From: Kapaibacterium sp044224925 | GTDB taxonomy: Bacteria; Bacteroidota; Ignavibacteria; Kapaibacteriales; Kapaibacteriaceae | Assembly: GCA_044224925.1 (NCBI GenBank) | Contig: JBGAJM010000001.1 | Span: forward strand, 434,001 to 498,000 | Direction of reading: 5' to 3' | Length of the DNA: 64,000 nucleotides | In this document: piece by piece, positions 20,661 to 28,648 of the stretch | How the letters are laid out: every line of letters begins with the position of its first letter | Position numbering within the stretch: position 1 is the stretch's first letter | The notes under the pieces: generated by a model | Seen by the model: the letters and a program-made list of their open reading frames with translations, nothing else | Database searches by the model: none | What the model was told of the DNA's origin: nothing | Program-made: the position numbers and the translations under genes

Positions 20661-21241
20661 CGTATACGGTTGCCAACATTCTTACGCTGTCTCGGTTCTT
20701 CATTGCACCGATCTTTCTCGTTTGCATTCTGAGCGGACGTCCATGGGGCATGGATGCTGCCATCCTGCTGTTCCTCGTTGGAGCTCTCACCGATTACTTC
20801 GACGGACTCACGGCGCGCGCCCTGAATGAGGAGTCGGAGATCGGACAGTATCTCGACCCGCTTGCCGATAAGGTCCTGACCACGTCGGCATGGATCGCTT
20901 TCTGGATGGTGGACGTGATGCCATTGTGGATGGTCATCGTCATCATCGTTCGCGACTTCGGAACGACCGTCTTGCGAAGCGTTGCCACATCTCGCGAGCA
21001 CCACTTTCACACGTCGCGAACGGCCAAGTGGAAGACCTTCGTACAGATGTGCTTCATCGTGTATGCCCTGGCACTGCTGTGGTTGCTGCATACGTCGTTC
21101 ATCTCTGTCGATCGTGATGCTGTACGTGCCGTGCTATACTCGCCGTCCACGTACGGTGTGATCCTCGTGATCACGCTCTTCACGCTCTATACGTTCCTTG
21201 AATATGTGGTCGTCAACCGACGGCTCTTCCGTCGTGGATAA
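20657..21241 (+). CDS. pgsA: CDP-diacylglycerol-glycerol-3-phosphate phosphatidyltransferase
   Basis: A 194-residue integral membrane enzyme making phosphatidylglycerophosphate. The complete CDP-alcohol phosphotransferase signature is visible as DYFDGLTARALNEESEIG followed by QYLDPLADK, with all four Asp in place, flanked by five or six hydrophobic helices. MTYTVANILTLSRFFIAP is the usual N-terminus. The ATGA overlap with tpiA fixes the start. The following pgpA removes the phosphate to give phosphatidylglycerol. Confidence 0.93.
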   Translation: MTYTVANILTLSRFFIAPIFLVCILSGRPWGMDAAILLFLVGALTDYFDGLTARALNEESEIGQYLDPLADKVLTTSAWIAFWMVDVMPLWMVIVIIVRDFGTTVLRSVATSREHHFHTSRTAKWKTFVQMCFIVYALALLWLLHTSFISVDRDAVRAVLYSPSTYGVILVITLFTLYTFLEYVVVNRRLFRRG

Positions 21242-21764
21242 CGCCGCCACGCCCGCCGTGCGCTGGACCCGACTGGGTCTGGCCGGACAGCTTGCCACCG
21301 TTGGTGGCATCGGTCTGTTGCCGCTTGCACCGGGAACGTGGTGCTCGCTCATCGTGGCACTTCCGGCCGTGTTGTTCCCGCTCTCGCAGGACGCCGTGCG
21401 CATCGGCTATCTCGCTGCTTCTCTCGTCTTTGCCATCGTTTCGCCCTATGCCGTGCGCACATCGCAACAGCGGTGGGGGAACGATCCGTCGCGTGTTGTG
21501 ATCGACGAAGCACTAGGAATGTCGATGATCCTCATTCTTCCGTACGCCTATCTCGGATGGTGGTGGTGGGCCGGAAGTGTGGCCTTGTTCCGGCTCTTCG
21601 ACATTCGAAAACCGTGGCCCATGAACGTTATCAACGCTCGCACGGAGTGGTGGGCCGTGATGGCCGACGATGTGGTCGCCGCCCTGACAACGGCTCTGGT
21701 ACTGCATTTGGGACTGATCGGGCAAACTGTGTTGGCCACGATCGTCCTTGGAATGCGACACTGA
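21204..21764 (+). CDS. pgpA: Phosphatidylglycerophosphatase A
   Basis: About 186 residues. It dephosphorylates phosphatidylglycerophosphate. Conserved PgpA blocks: GLLPLAPGTWCSL, DPSRVVIDEALGM, ALFRLFDIRKPWP and WWAVMADDVVAA, with hydrophobic helices between. The start is uncertain: ATG 21204 overlaps pgsA by 38 bases, a GTG at 21234 overlaps by 8 and would remove the first ten residues, which are not conserved. Last gene of the kdsA operon; no clear terminator follows. Confidence 0.9.
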   Translation: MWSSTDGSSVVDNAATPAVRWTRLGLAGQLATVGGIGLLPLAPGTWCSLIVALPAVLFPLSQDAVRIGYLAASLVFAIVSPYAVRTSQQRWGNDPSRVVIDEALGMSMILILPYAYLGWWWWAGSVALFRLFDIRKPWPMNVINARTEWWAVMADDVVAALTTALVLHLGLIGQTVLATIVLGMRH

Positions 21765-21766
21765 TC

Positions 21767-21949
21767 GGTGGATAACAGAGGTCGTTCCGACCTCCGCACG
21801 GACCGCATCCCCACACGATCTCCCGTACCCCGTCGGCCTGAGAACTGCATGAATCCAAGCTTTGTGGATAACTCTTCCTTGCATACCCTGATGAACACTT
21901 GATATTTTCGAGCTGCAAGAATGTTTTATCAACATCTTTTTGTGGGGAT
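21767..21949 (+). promoter_or_regulatory. Cluster of DnaA-box-like sequences in the largest spacer of the window
   Basis: The consensus TTATCCACA occurs exactly, on the minus strand, at 21863-21871. One-mismatch versions lie at 21767-21775 (minus, TTATCCACC) and 21926-21934 (plus, TTATCAACA). ATCCCCACA at 21807-21815 and its reverse complement at 21941-21949 are two mismatches away. The spacer (21765-21954) has no gene. Function could be DnaA control of the HU gene or a DnaA-binding locus; dnaA itself is not in the window and I see no strong AT-rich unwinding region. Confidence 0.4.
21903..21910 (+). promoter_or_regulatory. -7-like box of the HU gene
   Basis: TATTTTCG, a variant of TAnnTTTG, lies 44 bases before the HU start. 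The stretch TATTTTCGAG...TGCA.GAAT recurs upstream of secG (62851 onward), which suggests a shared promoter form. Confidence 0.4.
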
Positions 21950-21954
21950 TCACT

Positions 21955-22311
21955 ATGAATCGTGCAGAGCTGGTCGAAAAGATCGCATCCTCTGTTGGCC
22001 TCTCGAAGGCGCAAGCAGACACAGCGTTGGCAGCAACGTTGGATGCAGTGAAGAAGGAACTTGGCGGCGGCGGAAGTGTGTCGCTCGTTGGTTTCGGAAC
22101 GTTCAGTGTTTCTAAGCGTGCTGCTCGTAAGGGCAAGAACCCACGCACAGGCGAGACGATCAAGATCGCTGCTCGTAAGGTGCCAAAGTTCAGCGCCGGT
22201 AAGGAACTGAAGATGATCGCGAACGGCGAAAAGAAGGCCGGTGCTCCAAAGGCAGCAGCCTCCAAGAAGGCCGCTCCGAAGAAGGCAGCAGCCAAGGGAA
22301 AGAAGAAGTAA
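21955..22311 (+). CDS. HU-family DNA-binding protein with Lys/Ala-rich C-terminal tail
   Basis: 118 residues. Residues 1-90 are a complete HU fold: MNRAELVEKIASSVGLSKAQ, the beta-arm core VSLVGFGTFSVSKRAARKGK, NPRTGETIKIAARKVPKFSA and the closing helix GKELKMIAN. Residues 91-118 are an added tail made almost only of Lys, Ala, Gly and Pro with PKKAAAK-like repeats, resembling eukaryotic histone H1 tails. The tail should raise DNA affinity and compact DNA. The ATG at 21955 is preferred because a TTG at 21940 would add only MWGFT. Followed by a strong terminator. Confidence 0.93.
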   Translation: MNRAELVEKIASSVGLSKAQADTALAATLDAVKKELGGGGSVSLVGFGTFSVSKRAARKGKNPRTGETIKIAARKVPKFSAGKELKMIANGEKKAGAPKAAASKKAAPKKAAAKGKKK

Positions 22312-22327
22312 TCTTGTCGAAATGAAA

Positions 22328-22353
22328 AGCCCGCCTTTGGCGGGCTTTTTTTT
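22328..22353 (+). terminator. Rho-independent terminator after the HU gene
   Basis: AGCCCGCC and GGCGGGCT form an 8-bp GC-rich stem with a TTT loop and run into eight T residues. It separates HU from pyrB. Confidence 0.92.
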
Positions 22354-22357
22354 GCCC

Positions 22358-22365
22358 TACCTTTG
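22358..22365 (+). promoter_or_regulatory. -7 box directly upstream of pyrB
   Basis: TACCTTTG matches TAnnTTTG and ends five bases before the pyrB ATG. It follows the terminator by four bases, so pyrB must start its own transcript here, and that transcript would have essentially no leader. Confidence 0.55.
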
Positions 22366-22370
22366 TATTC

Positions 22371-23306
22371 ATGCGGACGCCCCACTTCCTCACAACTGTA
22401 CCGCTTACGGCAACCGAGATCGAGTCGTTGATCGATCGGGCATCTCGTTTTCTCACGCCAACGGGCCTTGCCTCCCTCCCGCCGTCCACCTTCTCGCTTT
22501 CTTCCGGCATCGAACCGCGCATCGTGTTGGCATTCTACGAATCGTCCACACGCACACGCTTGTCGTTCGAGACCGCCGCACATCGCATCGGTGCGCGCAC
22601 AGTGATCTTCGATCCGTCCACGAGCAGTGAAGGAAAGGGCGAGACGTTTCTCGATACAGTGCAGACCATCGACGCCATGGGATTCGACGTGCTCGTCTTA
22701 CGTCATGCGCAGAACGGCATTGGCGAGTCCATCTCCTCCTTCACATCGATGAGCGTGGTGAATGCCGGTGACGGAACGAACTGTCACCCAACGCAGGGTT
22801 TGCTCGATGCAAGTGCCTTGCGGGAGCGACTTGGTACGTTGCAAGGACAGCGCATCTGCATCGTTGGTGATGTGCGACACAGTCGTGTGGCACGGTCGCA
22901 AGTGGACGTGTTGCAGAAGCTCGGTGCCGAGTTCGCGATCTGTGCGCCCGAGTCGCTCATGCCGGACGACGAGCGGTTCGCCACCATGCCTCGATTCGAT
23001 TCGCTCGACGGTGCGTGCGAGTGGGCCACGGTCATCTCTCTGTTACGCATTCAGCGCGAGCGCATCACGGCTGACGTTGTCCCATCGTTGGACGTTTACC
23101 GTGAGCGCTTTGCCATGACCAACGAACGGATGCGCAAAGCACCCAATGTCACGATCATCCATCCGGGTCCGGTGAACTACGGCGTCGAGATCGACGAAGA
23201 CGTTGCCGCCTCGGAACGCTCCCTTATCCGCAGACAAGTGACGCATGGCGTGGCCATGCGCATGACGATCCTTCACTCCATCTTACAACAACGAAACGCA
23301 CTTTAG
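22371..23306 (+). CDS. pyrB: Aspartate carbamoyltransferase catalytic chain
   Basis: 311 residues. It makes carbamoyl-aspartate in pyrimidine synthesis. The carbamoyl-phosphate loop FYESSTRTRLSFETAAHR, the HPTQGLLDASALRE motif that binds both substrates, IVGDVRHSRVARS and IIHPGPVNYGVEI are all as expected. A regulatory chain gene (pyrI) is absent, as in most Bacteroidota-like genomes with this short form. The next gene is carB, which makes its substrate. Confidence 0.96.
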   Translation: MRTPHFLTTVPLTATEIESLIDRASRFLTPTGLASLPPSTFSLSSGIEPRIVLAFYESSTRTRLSFETAAHRIGARTVIFDPSTSSEGKGETFLDTVQTIDAMGFDVLVLRHAQNGIGESISSFTSMSVVNAGDGTNCHPTQGLLDASALRERLGTLQGQRICIVGDVRHSRVARSQVDVLQKLGAEFAICAPESLMPDDERFATMPRFDSLDGACEWATVISLLRIQRERITADVVPSLDVYRERFAMTNERMRKAPNVTIIHPGPVNYGVEIDEDVAASERSLIRRQVTHGVAMRMTILHSILQQRNAL

Positions 23307-23314
23307 GAACATCC

Positions 23315-26300
23315 ATGCCACGTCGCGACGATCTTCACTGCATTCTTGTGATCGGTTCCGGTCCGATCATCATTGGCCAGGCCTGCGAGTTCGACTACTC
23401 CGGTACCCAGGCCTGTAAGGTGCTCAAAGAGGAAGGCTATCGCGTTGTGCTGATCAACAGCAATCCGGCAACGATCATGACGGATCCCGACGTTGCCGAT
23501 GCAACGTACGTGGAGCCCATCTCGCCACAGTTCATCGAAGAGGTGATCAAGAAGGAACGGCCCGATGCCATCCTTCCCACCATGGGTGGACAGGTGGCCT
23601 TGAATGCCGCCGTGCAATTGCACGAGGCTGGTATTCTTGCGAAGTACAATGTGCAGCTCATCGGCTCGAACATCGAGTCCATCCACAAGGCGGAAGACCG
23701 CGAGCTCTTCCTCGAGGCCATGAAGAAGATCGGCATGGACATGCCGCGCGGCGGCTTCGTGCACGAGTTCGAAGATGGCATGAAGATGATCGAGATCACC
23801 GGCTTCCCCGTGATCATCCGTCCGTCCTTCACCATGGGTGGAAGCGGTGGCGGCATTGCCTACAACATGGAAGAGTATCGCGAGATGCTCCGCAACGGAC
23901 TTGTGCAAAGTCCCATCCATCGCGTCCTCGTCGAAGAGAGTCTCATCGGCTGGAAGGAATACGAACTCGAAGTGATGCGCGACTCGAAGGACAACGTCGT
24001 CATCATATGCTCCATCGAGAACTTCGATCCCATGGGTGTGCACACGGGCGATTCGATCACCGTTGCACCGGCGCAGACGCTCACCGACCGTGAGTATCAG
24101 CACATGCGGGATTCCGCGCTGAAGATCATTCGCGAGATCGGTGTGGAGACCGGTGGTTCCAACATTCAGTTCGCCATCCAACCGTCCACCGGACGCCAGA
24201 TCATCATCGAAATGAACCCGCGCGTTTCGCGCAGTTCCGCTCTTGCCTCGAAGGCCACAGGATTTCCCATTGCCAAGATCGCGGCCAAGCTCGCCGTCGG
24301 CTATGCCCTCGACGAGATCCTGAACGACATCACGAAGAAGACCCCCGCCTGCTTCGAACCATCCATCGACTACGTGGTGGTGAAAGTGCCGCGTTGGGAC
24401 TTCGAGAAGTTCCGCGAGTCCGACAATTCGCTCGGCATCCAGATGAAGAGCGTTGGCGAGGCAATGGCCTTTGGACGGACCTTCAAGGAAGCGATGCAGA
24501 AATGTCTGCGCAGTCTCGAACAGAAACGCTTCGGGTTTGGCTACGATGCACCCGAGCTCTGCGATCTGGAACAGCACGACGAGTTCGAGCTCGCTCCACT
24601 CCGTCAACGTCTGCGCATCCGCACCAGCACGTCGATCTTCGACCTCTGCGATGCACTGCGCTTCGGCATCTCTGCCGAAGAGATCCATCAGCTCACGAAG
24701 TTCGATCCGTGGTTCATCGATCAATGTTCGCAGATCGTCGAAGCCGCACAAGAAGTGATCAAGGCTCGGGAAGGTGGCAAGGACATCACGTCGGTGGACG
24801 CGACCACGATGCGCATGCTCAAGAGCTATGGTTTTAGCGACGTGCAGTTGGCCCTGATGATGGGAACCACCGAAGACGCTGTCCGTGCTCATCGTAAAGC
24901 AATTGGCGTCATTCCGGTCTACAAGACCGTCGACACCTGCGCTGCCGAGTTCGAATCGGAGACGCCGTATCACTACTCCACGTACGGTCAAGAGAACGAG
25001 GCCAAGCCGTCAGCATCAAAGAAAGTGATCATTCTTGGCAGTGGACCGAATCGCATCGGACAAGGGATCGAGTTCGACTACTGTTGTGTGCAAGGTGTGT
25101 TCGCTTTGCGTGCCCTCGGATACGAGGCCATCATGATCAACTGTAATCCCGAGACCGTGTCGACGGATTACGACACCACCAACAAGCTCTACTTCGAACC
25201 GCTCACGTTCGAAGACGTGATGAACATCATCGAGCTCGAACGTCCGGACGGTGTGGTGGTGACGTTCGGTGGACAGACGCCGTTGAAACTTGCACAGCGC
25301 CTCTACGAGGCCGGCGTACCGCTCATCGGCACGTCGCCTGAAGGCATCGATCTTGCCGAAGACCGTCAACGCTTCGGAACGCTCATCGACAAGCTCGGCA
25401 TTCCATGTCCACCATGGGGCACGGCACTCAGCGAAGACGAGGCCGTGGTGATCGCAGATCGGATCGGCTATCCCGTACTTGTGCGTCCATCCTACGTCCT
25501 CGGCGGTCGCGCCATGCAGATCTGCTACCGCGAAGACTCGCTGCGCGAATACATGAAGAACGCGATCGCCCAAGATCCAACGCGGGCCGTGCTCATCGAC
25601 CACTTCCTCGAGAACGCCTTCGAGTTCGATGTTGATGCCGTCAGTGATGGCACCACCACGGTCATCGGCGGCATGATGCAACACATCGAAGAGGCCGGCG
25701 TGCATTCGGGCGATTCGTCGTGCGTTCTTCCTCCCTACAACATCACAAACGAACAGATGTCCACCATGCAGGCCTATACACGAGAGCTTGCCCGCGAACT
25801 CTTGGTGGTGGGACTCTTGAACATTCAGTTCGCCATTCAAGGCGATAAGGTCTATGTCCTCGAAGTGAATCCGCGTGCATCGCGCACCGTGCCCTTCGTC
25901 TCAAAGGCAACCGGTGTGAAGCTCGCCCAGATCGCAACGCAGGTGATGGTGGGCGGCAAGCTTGCCGAGATGAACGTGCCGGCCTTCAACCCCGCCATGG
26001 ACAGAGTGGCCATCAAGGAATCCGTCTTCCCGTTCGTCAAGTTCCCACGGGTGAACGTCTTCCTCGGTCCGGAAATGCGCTCGACCGGCGAAGTGATGGG
26101 GATGGACAGTTCCTTCGGTCGCGCCATCGTCAAATCGCACATCTCCTCCGGTAACACCTTGCCCACCACCGGCAATGTCTTCATCTCGCTGAGCTCGCAC
26201 GACAAGTCACCGCGCGCCCTCGACATCGCTCGCGGCTATGCCGACCTTGGTTTCTCCATCTATGCCACACGCGGAACGGCGCAGTTCCTGCAGGAACACG

Positions 26301-26581
26301 GCATGGACGTGACGCTGGCCTTGAAACACTACGAAGGACGACCGAGCATTGTGGACCAGATCGCCAGTGGGGAAGTCCAGATCGTGATCAACACACCACT
26401 CGGCGAAACGGCCCGACATGACGAGTTCATCATGGGACAGACGGCCATGAAGTACAAGGTGCCGTTCTTCACCACGCTCGCAGCGGCCGAGGCATCCCTC
26501 AGCGGTATCATCGCCCTTCGAGACGAAACGTTCACGGCGGTCTCGCTGCAGGAATACTATGCGAAAAGCGCCGGCGCTTGA
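23315..26581 (+). CDS. carB: Carbamoyl-phosphate synthase large subunit
   Basis: A full-length 1088-residue enzyme made of two homologous ATP-grasp halves. Each half opens with a dinucleotide-type motif (VIGSGPIIIGQACEFDYSG and ILGSGPNRIGQGIEFDYCC) and contains an ATP-grasp domain (RPSFTMGGSGGGIAYN; RPSYVLGGRAMQICY) and Mg-binding EMNPRVSRSSALASKATG or EVNPRASRTVPFVSKATG. The C-terminal MGS-like allosteric domain (about residues 940-1088, FSIYATRGTAQFLQEHG) is present. It makes carbamoyl phosphate from bicarbonate, ammonia (via CarA) and ATP for pyrimidine and arginine synthesis. carA is not in the window. It lies eight bases after pyrB. Confidence 0.97.
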   Translation: MPRRDDLHCILVIGSGPIIIGQACEFDYSGTQACKVLKEEGYRVVLINSNPATIMTDPDVADATYVEPISPQFIEEVIKKERPDAILPTMGGQVALNAAVQLHEAGILAKYNVQLIGSNIESIHKAEDRELFLEAMKKIGMDMPRGGFVHEFEDGMKMIEITGFPVIIRPSFTMGGSGGGIAYNMEEYREMLRNGLVQSPIHRVLVEESLIGWKEYELEVMRDSKDNVVIICSIENFDPMGVHTGDSITVAPAQTLTDREYQHMRDSALKIIREIGVETGGSNIQFAIQPSTGRQIIIEMNPRVSRSSALASKATGFPIAKIAAKLAVGYALDEILNDITKKTPACFEPSIDYVVVKVPRWDFEKFRESDNSLGIQMKSVGEAMAFGRTFKEAMQKCLRSLEQKRFGFGYDAPELCDLEQHDEFELAPLRQRLRIRTSTSIFDLCDALRFGISAEEIHQLTKFDPWFIDQCSQIVEAAQEVIKAREGGKDITSVDATTMRMLKSYGFSDVQLALMMGTTEDAVRAHRKAIGVIPVYKTVDTCAAEFESETPYHYSTYGQENEAKPSASKKVIILGSGPNRIGQGIEFDYCCVQGVFALRALGYEAIMINCNPETVSTDYDTTNKLYFEPLTFEDVMNIIELERPDGVVVTFGGQTPLKLAQRLYEAGVPLIGTSPEGIDLAEDRQRFGTLIDKLGIPCPPWGTALSEDEAVVIADRIGYPVLVRPSYVLGGRAMQICYREDSLREYMKNAIAQDPTRAVLIDHFLENAFEFDVDAVSDGTTTVIGGMMQHIEEAGVHSGDSSCVLPPYNITNEQMSTMQAYTRELARELLVVGLLNIQFAIQGDKVYVLEVNPRASRTVPFVSKATGVKLAQIATQVMVGGKLAEMNVPAFNPAMDRVAIKESVFPFVKFPRVNVFLGPEMRSTGEVMGMDSSFGRAIVKSHISSGNTLPTTGNVFISLSSHDKSPRALDIARGYADLGFSIYATRGTAQFLQEHGMDVTLALKHYEGRPSIVDQIASGEVQIVINTPLGETARHDEFIMGQTAMKYKVPFFTTLAAAEASLSGIIALRDETFTAVSLQEYYAKSAGA

Positions 26582-27443
26582 ACGGATCTGGACGGTGATG
26601 GACCTACTACGGTGGGGCACCGACTATTTCGCGGCGAAGGACATCGACAGTCCGCGTCTCACCATGGAACTCATGCTGAGTTCCGTGTTGCAGTGCACGC
26701 GACTCCAGTTGTATACGAACTTCGAGCAGCCACTGACGAAGGACGAGCTCGCGGCCTTGCGGCACATGATCGAACGTCGCGTGAAGCGTGAGCCATTGCA
26801 GTACATCCTGGGCAAGGCGGATTTCTATGGTCTTGCCTTCGACGTCGCGCCCGACGTTCTCATCCCACGTCCGGAGACGGAGATCCTCGTCGAACGCGCC
26901 GTCCGTTTTCTCAAGACCTTCGACGGTCCCGTCAACGCCCTCGACATCGGCACCGGCACCGGATGCATTCCCATTGCCTGTTTGAAGTATCATCCCGGCA
27001 CACAGTGGACGGCCATCGACAAGTCGCAAGCCGCCCTCGACGTTGCCCGTCGCAACGCCGAACACCACGGAGCACTCGACCACATCGACTTCCTCCACCT
27101 CGACTTCTTCGACAACTTGTCACTCGTCACTCGTCACTTCTCACTCATCTCCATGAATCCTCCCTACATCCCTTCCTCCGAGGTTCCCACCTTGCAGGCA
27201 GAGGTGCGGGACTTCGAGCCGCACATGGCCCTCACCGACGACGGGGATGGCACGGCCTTCTACGTACGCCTTGCCGATGTCGGGAAAGAGCTCTTGGCGC
27301 CAACGGGACGGATCTTCATGGAGGTTGCGCAGGGTCAGTCGGACGAAGTTCAAGAGATCTTCACATCGCGCGGATATGAAACATCCGTAATACTCGACCT
27401 TGCCTCCATCCCCCGTATCGTTACAGCGAACCTTTTTTCGTAG
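26559..27443 (+). CDS. prmC: Peptide chain release factor N5-glutamine methyltransferase
   Basis: 294 residues. It methylates the GGQ glutamine of release factors. The N-terminal helical domain starts RIWTVMDLLRWGTDYFAAKD; the SAM site is ALDIGTGTGCIPIA and the catalytic motif NPPYIPSSEV. The start at 26559 overlaps carB by 23 bases and is preferred because the family-typical WTVxDLLRW block precedes the next in-frame ATG at 26598. Immediately before NPPY the coding sequence holds four tandem heptamers (27119-27146), encoding the unusual stretch NLSLVTRHFSL. Its stop codon overlaps the -7 box of the next gene. Confidence 0.92.
   Translation: MRKAPALERIWTVMDLLRWGTDYFAAKDIDSPRLTMELMLSSVLQCTRLQLYTNFEQPLTKDELAALRHMIERRVKREPLQYILGKADFYGLAFDVAPDVLIPRPETEILVERAVRFLKTFDGPVNALDIGTGTGCIPIACLKYHPGTQWTAIDKSQAALDVARRNAEHHGALDHIDFLHLDFFDNLSLVTRHFSLISMNPPYIPSSEVPTLQAEVRDFEPHMALTDDGDGTAFYVRLADVGKELLAPTGRIFMEVAQGQSDEVQEIFTSRGYETSVILDLASIPRIVTANLFS
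27119..27146 (+). repeat. Four tandem 7-base units inside prmC
   Basis: GTCACTC, GTCACTC, GTCACTT, CTCACTC stand in a row. The unit length is not a multiple of three, so gain or loss of one unit would shift the reading frame just before the catalytic NPPY motif. Confidence 0.8.
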
Positions 27444-27448
27444 TTTTG
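27441..27448 (+). promoter_or_regulatory. -7 box of the STAS gene, overlapping the prmC stop
   Basis: TAGTTTTG matches TAnnTTTG; its first three bases are the prmC stop codon. The STAS ATG is seven bases downstream, again with almost no leader. Confidence 0.45.
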
Positions 27449-27455
27449 GCCTCTC

Positions 27456-27815
27456 ATGGACCAAGAGCAGATAGAGGTACGAGAAGTAGGGCCGTGTACG
27501 GTCGTTTCCCTCCGAGGACAATTCATCGGTGGGGAAGAGACCGACGCCGTCCGAGATCTTTTGACCGATCTGGCAAGGGAGCAGGGCAGGAAGGTGATCG
27601 TGGATTTCACGGACGTTCGGTTCGCGAACTCATCGATGATCGGAGTGTTGCTCTCTGCCCACGCTGCTTTTGCAAGAACGGGCGGAACGATGGCATTGGC
27701 GGGAATGAACGAAGCGATGAGCGATGTGTTCACCGTAACCAAAATGCACTTGATCTTCTCTCTCTATGCAACGGTCCAGGCTGCGTTGTCTGAACTCAAT
27801 GTGTCAAACGTCTAA
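27456..27815 (+). CDS. STAS-domain protein (anti-sigma factor antagonist-like)
   Basis: 119 residues forming a single STAS domain: VVSLRGQFIGGEETDAVRDL, VIVDFTDVRFANSSMIGVLL and GGTMALAGMNEAMSDVFTVT. The segment NSSMIG replaces the DSSGLG of SpoIIAA, so the phosphorylatable Ser is probably kept. Such proteins sequester anti-sigma kinases or act as adaptors in stress or membrane-lipid systems. No anti-sigma kinase (RsbW-like) or PP2C phosphatase gene is next to it. The ExbB gene follows after 27 bases on the same strand. Confidence 0.85.
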   Translation: MDQEQIEVREVGPCTVVSLRGQFIGGEETDAVRDLLTDLAREQGRKVIVDFTDVRFANSSMIGVLLSAHAAFARTGGTMALAGMNEAMSDVFTVTKMHLIFSLYATVQAALSELNVSNV

Positions 27816-27842
27816 TACCACTTCTTCAATTTTAGGTGTCGC

Positions 27843-28622
27843 ATGAAGAACCGTTTTAATCTGGTTGTCTTCGTCGCTTGTATGGCAACGGCCTTTGCGC
27901 TGTACTACTTGCTGCTCGGTAACAAGAACAACTTCTCGGATGTTGAGAAGCTTGTTCCGATCAATGCCTTGGGTACGATCTACACAGGTGGATTTCTCGT
28001 AGGCGCTCTGATCGGCTGTGTTCTCTTGGCCCTTACGTATGCCATCGAGCGCTTCTTGTCGATCGGCAAGGCCTCGGGCACGGGCGCGATGCTTCCATTC
28101 GGCAAGTCCGTTGTGGACCACGTTCGCAAGGGGAACTATGCAGAGGCGATCAAGGCCTGTGATGCACAACGCGGCTCATTGGCCAATGTGTTGCGCGCAG
28201 CGGTCGATCGTTTCCAATCTGTTGAGAACGATGCGAACATGGAGTCCGATCAGAAGCTTGCAGAAGTGCAGCGCGTGATCGACGAGAACATGAACCTTGA
28301 AACACCATTGCTCGAAAAGAACTTGGTGATCCTCTCGACGGTCGCTTCGGTATCGACGATGATCGGTCTGCTCGGAACGACGCTCGGAATGATCCGTTCG
28401 TTCGCTGCTCTGGGTGCCGGTGGATCGGTATCGGCACAATCGCTGTCGATCGGTATCTCGGAAGCACTCTACAACACGGCCGGTGGACTTATCGCCGCTG
28501 TGGTCTCGATCATCGCCTACAACTTCTTCACGACAAAGGTCGACAACTTCACGTACACCATGGACGAGACGATCCTCGACCTCATGGAAACGCTCGCGGT
28601 AAAGACTGGCACGAAGCACTAA
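27843..28622 (+). CDS. exbB: ExbB/MotA/TolQ-type proton channel protein
   Basis: 259 residues with three membrane helices: one near the N-terminus (about residues 8-25), one at about 45-68 (FLVGALIGCVLLALTYAIER) and the conserved pair region in the second half, LVILSTVASVSTMIGLLGTT followed by ISEALYNTAGGLIAAVVSII. The large cytoplasmic loop lies between. It pairs with ExbD to turn proton motive force into movement of TonB. First gene of an exbB-exbD-exbD-tonB operon. Confidence 0.93.
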   Translation: MKNRFNLVVFVACMATAFALYYLLLGNKNNFSDVEKLVPINALGTIYTGGFLVGALIGCVLLALTYAIERFLSIGKASGTGAMLPFGKSVVDHVRKGNYAEAIKACDAQRGSLANVLRAAVDRFQSVENDANMESDQKLAEVQRVIDENMNLETPLLEKNLVILSTVASVSTMIGLLGTTLGMIRSFAALGAGGSVSAQSLSIGISEALYNTAGGLIAAVVSIIAYNFFTTKVDNFTYTMDETILDLMETLAVKTGTKH

Positions 28623-28648
28623 GCCACACGTAACCACGAGGGAAACCT

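Noticed and set aside
21767..21949. Calling the DnaA-box cluster oriC
   Set aside because: No dnaA, dnaN, rpmH or gidA nearby, no AT-rich unwinding element, and strand use of genes does not switch cleanly here. Reported only as a DnaA-box cluster.
23303..24991. A 562-codon open frame on the minus strand
   Set aside because: It is the antisense shadow of carB, which is unmistakable on the plus strand.
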